DNA from: a virus
Virus record (IMG/VR): IMGVR_UViG_3300015195_000004
Span: 24,710 to 88,709 of that record
Length of the DNA: 64,000 bases
Strand: one strand, 5' to 3'
Made by a program: the position numbers and the translations under genes. Below, piece by piece: positions 24,807 through 32,001 of the stretch. The stretch's first letter is position 1; every line of letters begins with the position of its first letter. The notes under the pieces are model-generated. The model was not told the origin of the DNA, ran no database searches, and saw only the letters and a list, made by a program, of their open reading frames with translations.

Positions 24807-25371
24807 CTTCTTTATATCCTTTAGTACAAGGACAATCTTTTTCTCTACACTGTTTTACTGCATGTTGCCATCTTACATGTGGGCATTCTTTACATAGATC
24901 ATAATGCCGGATGTTGGATTCCACCATGTCCTCAAAAAGTTCTACTTCATTTCCTTCTAAGAAAATATCTACTGGATAATTAGAGCTTTCTTTGAATTGA
25001 AAGAAGTAACAATGCTCTTTCGTTTCTCTTACTGTTTTATAAAATCCGTGGCATCCCCACATTGTTTCATATTCAGTAGACTTGGTGGCATATACAGGCA
25101 CGGCATCTACTTTAGCTTGAGCTTCTTGCCAGGTTGAAGCCAACACCCCTACATAAGTTACAGGTCCACCACCCATCGGGTCTCCCAGCCTAACTACTCC
25201 CCAAAAACGGCCTTCACATATCTTTTTAATCTCTTCTAGTAATGCGGCCCTATTATCTATCCCGGCATTCTTCTCTACTTCGAGAATCTGATTAATAGAT
25301 AAGTAAGAGTCATCCTTCTTGTATCTATAAAGAAGAGGGGTATCTATGGGGTTTATAGCAGAGATGTACAT
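24799..25371 (-). CDS. Hypothetical protein with C-terminal Cys cluster
   Basis: 190 aa. The ATG is placed where it overlaps the upstream stop as TAATG (MYISAINPIDTP). The C-terminal 35 residues hold C-x2-C, C and C-x-C (DLCKECPHVRW, QCREKDCPC), a probable zinc or iron-sulphur site. The middle is alpha/beta. No family is recognised. Confidence 0.5.
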   Translation of the reverse strand: MYISAINPIDTPLLYRYKKDDSYLSINQILEVEKNAGIDNRAALLEEIKKICEGRFWGVVRLGDPMGGGPVTYVGVLASTWQEAQAKVDAVPVYATKSTEYETMWGCHGFYKTVRETKEHCYFFQFKESSNYPVDIFLEGNEVELFEDMVESNIRHYDLCKECPHVRWQHAVKQCREKDCPCTKGYKEVA

Positions 25372-25739
25372 TAATCGTGGCAATAACAATCTGAATCAGT
25401 ACAACCATTATCATCTGATTCTGAATTGTCCCCAAAGATTTCATCTGGGTCCAGTTCTTCTAGTTTATCAATTAGAACTTGAACTTCGTCTTCTACATTA
25501 TTCCAGAAACTATATCCTTGAGGGGTCAGTGACCAGCTAATGCCAGATATTAGGAGGTCTTGCAACTTCCGTATATCCTGTACGGTGTGACCATCAAGCA
25601 AGAAGGTCTCCTCTTCGTCTTCAGTACATTCTGTATATTCATCAATAACTGCCAATGCCGATTTGGGGTAGGAAGTGCCATAAGCCGCTTCAATAGCGTA
25701 CTTAAGAGTCTCTGCCTGTTCTTTAGTTAATTGTTGCAT
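25371..25739 (-). CDS. Strongly acidic protein
   Basis: 122 aa with many Asp and Glu (TECTEDEEETF, KLEELDPDEIFG) and a terminal Cys-rich tail CTDSDCYCHD. Such DNA-mimic-like composition is seen in anti-restriction and anti-repressor phage proteins, but no signature proves it. It has its own promoter with a hairpin leader. Confidence 0.5.
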   Translation of the reverse strand: MQQLTKEQAETLKYAIEAAYGTSYPKSALAVIDEYTECTEDEEETFLLDGHTVQDIRKLQDLLISGISWSLTPQGYSFWNNVEDEVQVLIDKLEELDPDEIFGDNSESDDNGCTDSDCYCHD

Positions 25740-25814
25740 TTCTTTTCTATCCTTTTCTTAAGTTTTTCTTTATGTAAGGTTAGTGCCCGTCGCAAAGACG
25801 AGCACCGTTCTTGT
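25740..25814 (-). promoter_or_regulatory. Hairpin leader of the acidic-protein mRNA
   Basis: Between the promoter at 25815 and the ATG lies GTGCTCGTC-TTTGC-GACGGGCAC, a 9-bp stem with one G-U pair and a 5-nt loop. It is not followed by a T run, so it is unlikely to be a terminator. It may stabilise the 5' end or bind a regulator. Confidence 0.5.
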
Positions 25815-25843
25815 ATCTTACTAGGTTTTGTAGTTCTTGTCAA
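25815..25843 (-). promoter_or_regulatory. Sigma70-type promoter
   Basis: TTGACA (25838-25843), 17-bp spacer, TAAGAT (25815-25820). The transcript would have an approximately 70-nt leader with a strong hairpin. Confidence 0.7.
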
Positions 25844-26279
25844 GTCCTAGTATATTAATATTTGGGTATGTAGTTATGATGCCCGGCATCTCAGCATGGA
25901 GAATCCTACAAACAACTTCTGTTACTTCCTCAGGTTTACATTTGATCTTAACTACATTATTCTTAGTATAGAAGTCTAGTGATATAGTAATTACTCCATC
26001 ATAGTGCCAGTCTTTTACTGGCCCAGAGGTAATGTAGTCTTCCTGAAGACGAATTCTATACAAATCCTTGCCAAGGAAATTATCCTCTTCCTGTTTAACA
26101 TATAGTTCAATACACTCAAAAGCCCCTACCTTCTTAATTCCTAGAAACCCTAAGGTATAAGAATAGTTAAAAAAGTTAGCTGGCTTTGTAGTGTTCGGAT
26201 AGTCTCCGTCTGGATGATTGGCCCTAAGGTACTCAAGAGTTATTTCCTTAGGTACTAAGGTTGTTTCTTGATTTGACAT
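25821..26279 (-). CDS. Hypothetical protein
   Basis: 152 aa, begins MSNQETTLVPKEITLEYL, alpha/beta with one Cys. A perfect promoter lies 44 nt upstream. No domain is recognised. Confidence 0.5.
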   Translation of the reverse strand: MSNQETTLVPKEITLEYLRANHPDGDYPNTTKPANFFNYSYTLGFLGIKKVGAFECIELYVKQEEDNFLGKDLYRIRLQEDYITSGPVKDWHYDGVITISLDFYTKNNVVKIKCKPEEVTEVVCRILHAEMPGIITTYPNINILGLDKNYKT

Positions 26280-26323
26280 TTTATTTTCCTTTAGTTTATT
26301 ATTTAAGCTTTATGCCTTCTTAT

Positions 26324-26352
26324 ATTATATACTATTTAATGCTGCCTGTCAA
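26324..26352 (-). promoter_or_regulatory. Perfect sigma70-type promoter
   Basis: TTGACA (26347-26352), 17-bp spacer, TATAAT (26324-26329). It drives the 25821-26279 gene through a 40-nt leader. Confidence 0.8.
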
Positions 26353-26379
26353 TACTATGGTGCCGGATTTTGGTATAGC

Positions 26380-26589
26380 TTATTCAAAAGATTCAAAATG
26401 AGATAGGTTATGTATAACTATAGCCCGGCGAGGAGGGATTATATCATTCTCTACCTCTTCCCAGGATTCACCTGCATCTACTGTATCCACAATGAGCATA
26501 ACAGGTTCATCATTAATTAGTGCCGGGTAGAAAACTTCCGCATTTAGGTTCTCAGTAGCTAGAAGGCCTATTAACTGTTTTACAGTCAT
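26380..26589 (-). CDS. LIxxL-family micro-protein
   Basis: 69 aa, MTVKQLIGLLATENLNAEV at the start, paralogous in pattern to the proteins at 18606, 27086 and 33171. The second half is acidic and then ends HNLSHFESFE. Function is unknown; these are probably small regulators or adaptor folds. Confidence 0.55.
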   Translation of the reverse strand: MTVKQLIGLLATENLNAEVFYPALINDEPVMLIVDTVDAGESWEEVENDIIPPRRAIVIHNLSHFESFE

Positions 26590-26592
26590 TAA

Positions 26593-26850
26593 CTATAACT
26601 CCCTGCTGTTTTCTAATTCATATACTTTTGGATAGTGTCGTTTTAAGGTTTCGGCCTTTTGATGAGGTAGGCATCCATACCCACAACCACAATCTCTATT
26701 CCTCAGACTTTCGGCAAAGTCCCAGGCTTTCCAGAGGGCCACAGAAGTTGAATCATTACACATGCTTGTAATCCGGCCATCATATAGCCCCATTATCTCA
26801 TATATGTGTTTAATGCCGTTTTCGTCATACTTAAATTCAACTTTGGACAT
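26593..26850 (-). CDS. Hypothetical Cys-containing protein
   Basis: 85 aa. Contains CGCGYGCLPHQKA, a tight C-x-C-x3-C cluster with a nearby His, possibly a zinc site. It is flanked by small genes within one operon. Confidence 0.5.
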   Translation of the reverse strand: MSKVEFKYDENGIKHIYEIMGLYDGRITSMCNDSTSVALWKAWDFAESLRNRDCGCGYGCLPHQKAETLKRHYPKVYELENSREL

Positions 26851-26853
26851 ATA

Positions 26854-27084
26854 TTAATAACACCCAAGCTTCCACAGGATTTGGCACAATGGCCCCACTA
26901 CCTTGGCGGCAGTATTTAAGTATAACTTATGATACCACTCTACCTTATTACACATAGGGGTAATAATATACTTAAATTCCAGCATTAGTATATTAACAGG
27001 CAGAAACTTATAGTACTTAAATAAGGTCCAAGGAAATAATCCTACAATAAGGATTAGGAGGAATAAACTATATCCTAATAACAT
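26854..27084 (-). CDS. Membrane micro-protein
   Basis: 76 aa. One strong N-terminal membrane helix (MLLGYSLFLLILIVGLF) followed by amphipathic segments and a hydrophobic C-terminus with two cysteines. Membrane location is clear; function is not. Confidence 0.5.
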   Translation of the reverse strand: MLLGYSLFLLILIVGLFPWTLFKYYKFLPVNILMLEFKYIITPMCNKVEWYHKLYLNTAAKVVGPLCQILWKLGCY

Positions 27085-27085
27085 A

Positions 27086-27274
27086 TTAATCTAGGATAAC
27101 CCATTCAGGATTAGAATTAACTACAGTGACCCCACGGGTAGTGGTAATGTCTGGGGTAGACCGTTTATCATCATAAAGGAAGACTTTAGTCTCAGGCGGC
27201 AAATTAAGCCCCTGAAGAGTTGTAATAAGGTCTCCTATAGAAAAGGTAGCTTGTTCGGTTGTCGGCTTATACAT
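27086..27274 (-). CDS. LIxxL-family micro-protein with leaderless promoter
   Basis: 62 aa, TFSIGDLITTLQGLN being the family pattern. A promoter places its -10 box 6 nt before the ATG. It heads a short operon running leftward to the 26380 gene. Confidence 0.55.
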   Translation of the reverse strand: MYKPTTEQATFSIGDLITTLQGLNLPPETKVFLYDDKRSTPDITTTRGVTVVNSNPEWVILD

Positions 27275-27280
27275 AAATTA

Positions 27281-27309
27281 ACTATACAACACTTTCTATA
27301 TAATGTCAA
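27281..27309 (-). promoter_or_regulatory. Sigma70-type promoter, leaderless
   Basis: TTGACA (27304-27309), 17-bp spacer, TATAGT (27281-27286). The ATG is 6 nt beyond. Confidence 0.75.
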
Positions 27310-27611
27310 GCCTATATGACGGATATGGTGGAGGATTTCTGCTATATGATAATGTGCCTTTTCTATATGGAGAGCTATATGGTTTTAATTGAAGAAAGGC
27401 TATTGGTAGAGTCCATATTTGCTTGACATATTAATACCTTAAACTAGCCAAAATGGGGCAATTCATACTCTCATATAAAATATCATTAAATTAGGCACAT
27501 TTCTTAGTTTAATCTGTTCTTTTCACTTGCTTACCTTACTACGAACATAAGTATGTATGATTAATACATAGAATAGCATAAGAAGTGTCGTGTTTTTGCA
27601 GATTTTGGTAG
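27310..27611. other. Intergenic interval with CTATATG repeats
   Basis: No credible gene. It contains four CTATATG heptamers at 27312, 27342, 27363 and 27375, just upstream of the promoter at 27281-27309. The rest is AT-rich. A lone TTGACA near 27432 lacks a good -10. The repeats could be operator sites. Confidence 0.4.
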
Positions 27612-27809
27612 TTAATTGTTGATTAAAAAATTTCCGTGATAGTCAAAATTGAATGTATAAAGCTTCAAAGGTTCCTTGCCCACACATACCCCAGGCACCC
27701 CATTACCAATCATGATTAATGATGGAACCTCTACATACTCAATATTTCTTTTATTTAGTTCCTGTATAAGGAGGTACTTGTGTGATAACTTAGTTGGCAT
27801 ATTAATCAT
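27612..27809 (-). CDS. Hypothetical protein
   Basis: 65 aa, begins MINMPTKLSHKYLL after AAAGAAAG. Small, alpha/beta, no motif. It follows the 27818 gene in the same operon. Confidence 0.45.
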   Translation of the reverse strand: MINMPTKLSHKYLLIQELNKRNIEYVEVPSLIMIGNGVPGVCVGKEPLKLYTFNFDYHGNFLINN

Positions 27810-27817
27810 ATCTTTCT

Positions 27818-28132
27818 TTAGTATTTTAATCCTAAGTCTGCAATTACAATGCCGGTTTCTTCGGCAGTTAAATTAGGGTAAGCGTATCCTAAAGCCGGTC
27901 CTAGTCTCTTAAAATCGTAGAACTGCTTAATAGCAGCTAGGGCATCAAGATTGTCCCATGTGAACATAACCTGGGGACCATAAGGCTCCGCACCACCTTC
28001 ACCAATAGTCCCCTGACAGCTTGCCAGAGTCCTAATTCCAGGTATAGTGTTCATGTGAATAACCATAGGGGCTATCCCCTCATCAATATCCACAACTACT
28101 TTAACCGGGAGGGTTTTATGAGGTTCAGCCAT
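27818..28132 (-). CDS. Conserved phage protein of the SCQGTIGEGG type
   Basis: 104 aa. VVVDIDEGIAPMVIH followed by LASCQGTIGEGGAEPYG is a pattern I associate with small conserved phage and bacterial proteins of unknown function. The Cys-Gln-Gly and Gly-rich turn look like a conserved site. It starts right after the stop of the 28132 gene. Confidence 0.55.
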   Translation of the reverse strand: MAEPHKTLPVKVVVDIDEGIAPMVIHMNTIPGIRTLASCQGTIGEGGAEPYGPQVMFTWDNLDALAAIKQFYDFKRLGPALGYAYPNLTAEETGIVIADLGLKY

Positions 28133-28320
28133 TAGGTATATTCTCCATTAGCTTGTGCTTCTTCTGTTAGTGTATCTAGTATTAACTCTCCAAGATGCTG
28201 GTTTAGTTTAACTAATGCAGAATCCAAAGGCTTACCCTCTTTATATAGAAAGTTAAAGCCGGGCAGTTTATTCAATAAACTAACTAAAGATTGGCACTCT
28301 TCTCTTGTTAAATTAAGCAT
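28132..28320 (-). CDS. 62-aa helical protein with leaderless promoter
   Basis: Begins MLNLTREECQSLVSLLN, all helical, ends TEEAQANGEYT. A perfect TTGACA-N17-TATAAT promoter ends 6 nt before the ATG. It heads the operon with the 27818 and 27612 genes. Confidence 0.55.
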   Translation of the reverse strand: MLNLTREECQSLVSLLNKLPGFNFLYKEGKPLDSALVKLNQHLGELILDTLTEEAQANGEYT

Positions 28321-28326
28321 ACTACT

Positions 28327-28355
28327 ATTATACCTCTTATATCTTTATATGTCAA
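28327..28355 (-). promoter_or_regulatory. Perfect sigma70-type promoter, leaderless
   Basis: TTGACA (28350-28355), 17-bp spacer, TATAAT (28327-28332). Start codon at 28318-28320 is 6 nt beyond the -10. Confidence 0.85.
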
Positions 28356-28404
28356 GCTGCAGTTTATATAGAAAGGGCCAGAGATTGCCTCCAGCCCCGG
28401 TTCC

Positions 28405-28560
28405 CTATAGAATTGCCTGTGGTCCTTCCCTAGTAACCGGAGGATGCCATCGTGCCCATGCCTTCCTATAGGCTTCAGCTTCCTCACTAGTACTTCCATT
28501 AGGCTCAAAGAACTGGACTGATTCGGGCGTAGGTGCTTCGGGAGCAGCCTGCTTAGACAT
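28405..28560 (-). CDS. 51-aa Pro/Glu-rich protein
   Basis: Begins MSKQAAPEAPTPESV and contains RKAWARWHPP. An in-frame extension upstream (ending PTWVKPGPG) also looks protein-like but lacks a standard start codon. It is possible that an ATT or other rare start is used. Function is unknown. Confidence 0.5.
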   Translation of the reverse strand: MSKQAAPEAPTPESVQFFEPNGSTSEEAEAYRKAWARWHPPVTREGPQAIL

Positions 28561-28604
28561 CCCTGGTCCTGGCTTTACCCAAGTGGGGACGGCAGTCTCA
28601 TTGT

Positions 28605-28937
28605 TTAAAATAGAGTAGTTACTTTATTAGGATCATTAAATGTTTTTTCTAGTGAAGATAATCTAGTATATTCTATATCGTCGGCATCATATACGAGGTC
28701 CCTAAGGGGTTGTGCTAGTTCTGCAGGTAATGATTTAATACTTAATGGTACAAGTTCCTGTATAGTTAGTGCCCGGAACCTTAATTTCGTTCGGCATCGG
28801 CCTGACATTTCATACTCAGGGGTAAATTGAATATTTAATTCATACTTCCCCGAATCCGCCTGAGCGATAATCATAGATGTAGCGATGTGTAGGTCTACAA
28901 CCTTGTAATAGGTAGTCTTCTGTAAAATGGGTCTCAT
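28605..28937 (-). CDS. Hypothetical beta-rich protein
   Basis: 110 aa, begins MRPILQKTTYYKVVD. Beta strands predominate and the C-terminus ends KVTTLF. It follows a promoter and an mRNA leader carrying a 9-bp perfect hairpin. Confidence 0.5.
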   Translation of the reverse strand: MRPILQKTTYYKVVDLHIATSMIIAQADSGKYELNIQFTPEYEMSGRCRTKLRFRALTIQELVPLSIKSLPAELAQPLRDLVYDADDIEYTRLSSLEKTFNDPNKVTTLF

Positions 28938-28959
28938 ATTCTTCTTCTTTCATAGGTAG

Positions 28960-28995
28960 AGATTTTGAGACTGAGGCATTACATACCCAAGCTCA
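28960..28995 (-). promoter_or_regulatory. Leader hairpin
   Basis: GAGACTGAG and CTCAGTCTC form a perfect 9-bp stem with a 16-nt loop just downstream of the promoter at 29002-29030 and upstream of the 28605-28937 gene. No T run follows, so a 5' stabiliser or regulator site is more likely than a terminator. Confidence 0.5.
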
Positions 28996-29001
28996 GTCTC
29001 T

Positions 29002-29030
29002 ACTATAACACAAAGAATACTACTTGTCAA
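29002..29030 (-). promoter_or_regulatory. Sigma70-type promoter
   Basis: TTGACA (29025-29030), 17-bp spacer, TATAGT (29002-29007). The leader contains the hairpin at 28960-28995. Confidence 0.75.
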
Positions 29031-29254
29031 CTAAAATCAGAGTGCCCGCTATGATAAGGTCTCCAGGTTTGTGGCCCTAATGTGCGGCAAAGTATCATTA
29101 GTACCCTACCATTTACCTGTCCCCATTGGGCTAGGAATTCAACATCCGGGGCACTAAATACATAAGTTCTAAGATTCTTATCAATAATACATTGTAATAA
29201 GGTACGGACTAGACCTGGGAATGCTTTTAAAGCAGTAAGGTATAGTTTATTCAT
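29027..29254 (-). CDS. Hypothetical protein
   Basis: 75 aa, begins MNKLYLTALKAFPGLV. Moderately hydrophobic N-terminal half. Its stop lies within the next promoter. No motif is recognised. Confidence 0.45.
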   Translation of the reverse strand: MNKLYLTALKAFPGLVRTLLQCIIDKNLRTYVFSAPDVEFLAQWGQVNGRVLMILCRTLGPQTWRPYHSGHSDFS

Positions 29255-29278
29255 TATTTAAACTAAGGCCTTTAATAT

Positions 29279-29509
29279 TTAACTTACTAGAGAATAGGAG
29301 GCAGGATTTATGATAAGACCTAGCTCCCCATTGCAAAAGTGGCACGTTATATCCACCTGCTTTAAGGGTTTAGATTTAAATACTTTAGGCGGATTATAAT
29401 ACTCTACCCCGTTTAATATAATCCTAGCATCTTGTGTATTAGGATTAATGTCCCCATATAATATCCCTGGGTGGAGGTTCCCTGTGGGGGTTAAATCATC
29501 TGCGTACAT
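29279..29509 (-). CDS. Hypothetical protein with CxxC
   Basis: 76 aa. Contains DITCHFCNGELGLI, a CxxC knuckle near the C-terminus, and an aspartate-rich N-terminus (MYADDLTPTG). Unknown function. Confidence 0.45.
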   Translation of the reverse strand: MYADDLTPTGNLHPGILYGDINPNTQDARIILNGVEYYNPPKVFKSKPLKQVDITCHFCNGELGLIINPASYSLVS

Positions 29510-29512
29510 ACC

Positions 29513-29713
29513 CTACCAACTAAGCCCCACAAGAACCTTTAAGGTAAAGACAGTAAAGGCGGTAAGTACTACACCTGATATAAGTTTATGACAAGCACAT
29601 TGTCCTAATATTAAACCTAAGAAACTGCCCAGATATGCAGCTACATAGATAGCTATGCCCAAAAGGCCTAGAATTACTCCATGAACTGTATGAGGATTAA
29701 ATAAGTTATTCAT
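29513..29713 (-). CDS. Two-helix membrane micro-protein, leaderless
   Basis: 66 aa. VILGLLGIAIYVAAYLGSF and SGVVLTAFTVFTLKVLVGL are two membrane helices joined by a Cys-containing turn. The promoter leaves 6 nt before the ATG. It heads the 29.0-29.7 kb operon. Confidence 0.55.
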   Translation of the reverse strand: MNNLFNPHTVHGVILGLLGIAIYVAAYLGSFLGLILGQCACHKLISGVVLTAFTVFTLKVLVGLSW

Positions 29714-29719
29714 AGTCCT

Positions 29720-29748
29720 ATTCTATCATATTCCTACTAACCTGTCAA
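29720..29748 (-). promoter_or_regulatory. Sigma70-type promoter, leaderless
   Basis: TTGACA (29743-29748), 17-bp spacer, TAGAAT (29720-29725). Start codon 6 nt downstream. Confidence 0.75.
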
Positions 29749-29801
29749 TATGTACAAAACTAATAAGAACTATGCCCCACCCCTCCCTACTTATATACAA
29801 A

Positions 29802-30305
29802 TTAAGCACTTCTTTTCTCAGTAGGAGCAGCAACATAGCCCGGCATATGTATTAGCCTAGCTTCGTGAACCGCCTTGGCGGCATCCTCTAGATTCTGAAA
29901 ATTACCTAAATTGATTTTCTTCCTAGCCTTCCTACCACCTATCCATATATTGGTCCTCCAGTAACCTTCCTGGCCCGGTCGCCGAGGCTTTGACCACCAG
30001 ACTCCACTTACCCCCGAAGTGTTTGTAGGATGAAGGAACCTATAGTTTTGCCCGTTCTCAGTCCTAGTTACGGTTCGTAGGTTAACCCGTCTATTATCTA
30101 GAGTGTTGCCGTTTATATGATCCACTTCTAGCCCTATGCACTTATCACCCATAATTACTCTATGTAAAGATTCTTTAGGATAACATTTAAATACATAGCT
30201 GGTATGCTGGTTTTGGGTATATAAATACCAATTATATTTATCTAATAAGTATTCATCCTCTGGATCAATAAGTACCCCTAGGGTGATTAATTCGTGTTTA
30301 GTCAT
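29802..30305 (-). CDS. HNH-AP2 homing endonuclease
   Basis: 167 aa. The HNH core is HRVIMGDKCIGLEVDHINGN with TLDNRRVNLR after it. The C-terminal half (SGVSGVWWSKPRR, YWRTNIWIGGRK, LGNFQNLEDAAKAV) is an AP2 DNA-binding domain. This is the typical free-standing phage homing endonuclease. It has its own leaderless promoter and a 3' AT-rich gap, as expected of a mobile insertion. Confidence 0.8.
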   Translation of the reverse strand: MTKHELITLGVLIDPEDEYLLDKYNWYLYTQNQHTSYVFKCYPKESLHRVIMGDKCIGLEVDHINGNTLDNRRVNLRTVTRTENGQNYRFLHPTNTSGVSGVWWSKPRRPGQEGYWRTNIWIGGRKARKKINLGNFQNLEDAAKAVHEARLIHMPGYVAAPTEKRSA

Positions 30306-30312
30306 TATGAAT

Positions 30313-30341
30313 ACTATATCAAGTTAGCAGACAAGAGTCAA
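30313..30341 (-). promoter_or_regulatory. Sigma70-type promoter of the HNH-AP2 gene, leaderless
   Basis: TTGACT (30336-30341), 17-bp spacer, TATAGT (30313-30318). The ATG is 7 nt beyond. Confidence 0.7.
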
Positions 30342-30526
30342 ATAAAACGAGAGCTTAGTGGGCAGTTGGTGTGTCCCGTTTCGAGAATCAATTTTGATTT
30401 GATCTCGCAACTACCCCCAGGGAGGGGGGGGGGTACCCCTCTAGCGGTCTAAGGTTCCTGCTCCTGCTTCATACGGATGAAGGTCGAAAGACCAGAACCA
30501 CCGGTATATACTTGCTGCTATTTTAC
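30342..30526. other. Non-coding gap with hairpins and a G11 run
   Basis: No gene is visible. The stretch includes CGAGATCAA/TTGATTCTCG arms (about 30380-30405), a run of eleven G beside GGGGTACCCC near 30422-30440, and GGTC-TTTC-GACC near 30482. It separates the homing endonuclease from the next operon and may be its insertion scar or a structured 3' UTR. Confidence 0.35.
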
Positions 30527-30646
30527 TCATAATGCCGCCTTTATTGCCTCACGTACTTCCCGCAATAGATTAGCCATCGGGAGGGAAGAGACGTAGTAGT
30601 GGTTAGGATGCTCTAGGAGGTTGATTAGGTCCTGTGAGAGTCTCAT
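30527..30646 (-). CDS. 39-aa member of the MxLS micro-protein family
   Basis: Begins MRLSQDLINLLEHPNHYYV. It matches the proteins starting MILSADILELIQNPSHYV (33449), MKLSDTLEVLTTKP (34614) and MKVSTSIRILATHNP (35288). An AAGGAACT site precedes the ATG. It was not visible as a separate unit because the frame continues upstream through a different small gene. Confidence 0.55.
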   Translation of the reverse strand: MRLSQDLINLLEHPNHYYVSSLPMANLLREVREAIKAAL

Positions 30647-30675
30647 GGTAGTTCCTTGCCTTGTAGGGCAGTTCT

Positions 30676-30777
30676 CTAGAAGGGGAGTGCTGCTACTGCC
30701 GTCTGTGCGGCGTGCGCTAGGAAGAGGACTGCTATGACTGCGGAGGCTATGAGGGCGGCGGTTACTGCTTGGAACAT
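30676..30777 (-). CDS. 33-aa hydrophobic micro-protein
   Basis: Begins MFQAVTAALIASAVIAVLFL, a single membrane helix or export signal, ending AALPF. A strong AAGGAGAG site precedes the ATG at 30775-30777. It is the first gene of the transcript. Confidence 0.5.
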   Translation of the reverse strand: MFQAVTAALIASAVIAVLFLAHAAQTAVAALPF

Positions 30778-30818
30778 ATCGTCTCTCCTTAGTTCTGAGT
30801 GAGTCTTTCTGTATCTCT

Positions 30819-30847
30819 ATACTACCATATGGAGGGTACGATGTCAA
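30819..30847 (-). promoter_or_regulatory. Sigma70-type promoter with adjacent operator-like palindrome
   Basis: TTGACA (30842-30847), 17-bp spacer, TAGTAT (30819-30824). Directly upstream, AGAGTAT-GTGT-ATACTCT (30852-30869) is a perfect inverted repeat whose right half includes TATACTCTTAT (30862-30872). Confidence 0.75.
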
Positions 30848-30851
30848 CAAT

Positions 30852-30872
30852 AGAGTATGTGTATACTCTTAT
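30852..30872. promoter_or_regulatory. Operator-like ATAAGAGTATA palindrome
   Basis: A 7-bp inverted repeat (AGAGTAT/ATACTCT, 4-nt loop) immediately upstream of a -35 box. The same 11-bp element recurs in the spacers of most promoters from 31.6 to 36.7 kb. Confidence 0.55.
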
Positions 30873-31071
30873 CTTTACGTTCCATACAATCGGGAATCGT
30901 TTATGTTATTCTGTTTAATGCTTACTTGTACAGTGTAGTAAGGACAGTAGTCTCATGCGTGTGAGTGCTTGCATGCAGGAAAGTGTAGTTAATTACCGAG
31001 AAGAATCTGCTAAGAAGAGAATGGTTATAAGAATAATATATCTTTCTTCTACCTAACAAAAAAGAAAGGGC

Positions 31072-31245
31072 CTATTTCCCTTCCTCTTGAAATTCAGGCC
31101 AATCACCATACCGTATATCCTGTAGGTCCTCTCTTCCCTTTTGACATTCCTTACCTATAGGTTGTATCACGCTGCCAATATAAATGCCCTTGGAGGCTCT
31201 CTTCATCCTCTTATCACATATAATGCAGGTTAGGTAGTTAATCAT
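31072..31245 (-). CDS. 57-aa CxxC-containing protein, leaderless
   Basis: Begins MINYLTCIICDKRMKRA with a CxxC knuckle and a later Cys, possibly a zinc site; the C-terminus is polar (WPEFQEEGK). The ATG is 6 nt downstream of a -10 box with no Shine-Dalgarno sequence between. Confidence 0.55.
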   Translation of the reverse strand: MINYLTCIICDKRMKRASKGIYIGSVIQPIGKECQKGREDLQDIRYGDWPEFQEEGK

Positions 31246-31251
31246 AGTAGT

Positions 31252-31280
31252 ATTATCTCATAATGCCGACAACTTGTCAA
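31252..31280 (-). promoter_or_regulatory. Sigma70-type promoter, leaderless
   Basis: TTGACA (31275-31280), 17-bp spacer, GATAAT (31252-31257). The ATG follows 6 nt downstream. Confidence 0.75.
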
Positions 31281-31332
31281 TACACTTGACAGGAAGATAA
31301 AAGTATGCTGAGAAGAATACGTCTATTCATTA

Positions 31333-31348
31333 GAATGATATATCATTC
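31333..31348. repeat. 16-bp perfect palindrome
   Basis: GAATGATATATCATTC at the end of the 31380 gene and upstream of the 31252-31280 promoter. It may be a regulator binding site or a weak hairpin. Confidence 0.4.
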
Positions 31349-31379
31349 ACGGGATATAAAGAATCCTCTAGGAGGCTGT

Positions 31380-31616
31380 TTAGTTCATTCCTATAAGATA
31401 GGACAAGGGAAGGGAGATCGGAGGCTTGTAAGCCCCCTGTGTTTCAACAATTTTGAGGGGGAGAGTGAATCCGTATTCCTTTTGAGCTTTCTTGCCGGAG
31501 AACTTCTTAACCGCCTTCTGTGCCGATTCTAGCGTCTTATGGCGGGAGTTTATATATTGGCCGTCTGCTGCTACGATATAGTAGGGGTATTCATTTTTTA
31601 GTCCTAAGCTACTCAT
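31380..31616 (-). CDS. 78-aa basic hypothetical protein
   Basis: Begins MSSLGLKNEYPYYIVA after AAGGGAGAA, with a helical basic middle (KTLESAQKAVKKFSGKK). Resembles small proteins with a YPYYI beta start and a helix. Function is unknown. A longer upstream start is less likely because the ribosome site fits this ATG. Confidence 0.5.
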   Translation of the reverse strand: MSSLGLKNEYPYYIVAADGQYINSRHKTLESAQKAVKKFSGKKAQKEYGFTLPLKIVETQGAYKPPISLPLSYLIGMN

Positions 31617-31637
31617 GGTTATTTCTCCCTTAAACAC

Positions 31638-31666
31638 ATAATACTCTCATCTGCATAAGATGTCAA
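31638..31666 (-). promoter_or_regulatory. Sigma70-type promoter with operator-like element
   Basis: TTGACA (31661-31666), 17-bp spacer, TATTAT (31638-31643). The spacer contains ATGAGAGTATT, a variant of the recurrent ATAAGAGTATA element. Confidence 0.75.
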
Positions 31667-31670
31667 GAGG

Positions 31671-31700
31671 GAAAATAAAAAGGCACCTTGTTAGATGCCT
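31671..31700 (-). terminator. Rho-independent terminator
   Basis: AGGCATC/GGTGCCT forms a 7-bp stem with a 6-nt loop, followed on the RNA by a long U-rich tail (TTTTTATTTT). It closes the 31726-32426 operon. Confidence 0.7.
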
Positions 31701-31725
31701 AGTAAGAAGGGGGAGGGAAGAGGGA

Positions 31726-32001
31726 CTAAGATAGGGAGTTATATACAGTGCAAGCTTCATCCATTGCCGCGCGGGCAAGGACTACAGAAGCCTTTGCATT
31801 AACTATCTCATTATATAGAGATTCTACTTTTAAGACTCTTTCAGGATGCATCTTTGTCTTTACATATATAAGATGCGGGGTTTTATAGATAGTATTGTAA
31901 GCTTCATAGTAAGAAGGGGAAAGATTAAAGACTACTTCATTAGCTATACTTAATGCCGCGTTCGCGGTGTTGTACGCCTCCAAAGCTTCCTTCTTAGTCA
32001 T
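31726..32001 (-). CDS. 91-aa hypothetical helical protein
   Basis: Begins MTKKEALEAYNTANAALSIA. Helical with conserved Ala, Tyr and Asn spacing. Its N-terminus matches the frameshifted upstream gene (MTKYE, then ALEAHNAARVL), indicating a recent duplication. Function is unknown. Confidence 0.55.
   Translation of the reverse strand: MTKKEALEAYNTANAALSIANEVVFNLSPSYYEAYNTIYKTPHLIYVKTKMHPERVLKVESLYNEIVNAKASVVLARAAMDEACTVYNSLS

Noticed and set aside
28308-28508. 66-aa frame through the 28327 promoter
   Set aside because: It crosses a perfect promoter and lies antiphase to a better small gene at 28405-28560.
31305-31532. 75-aa rightward frame
   Set aside because: Overlaps the leftward 31380 gene with its good ribosome site; composition unconvincing.
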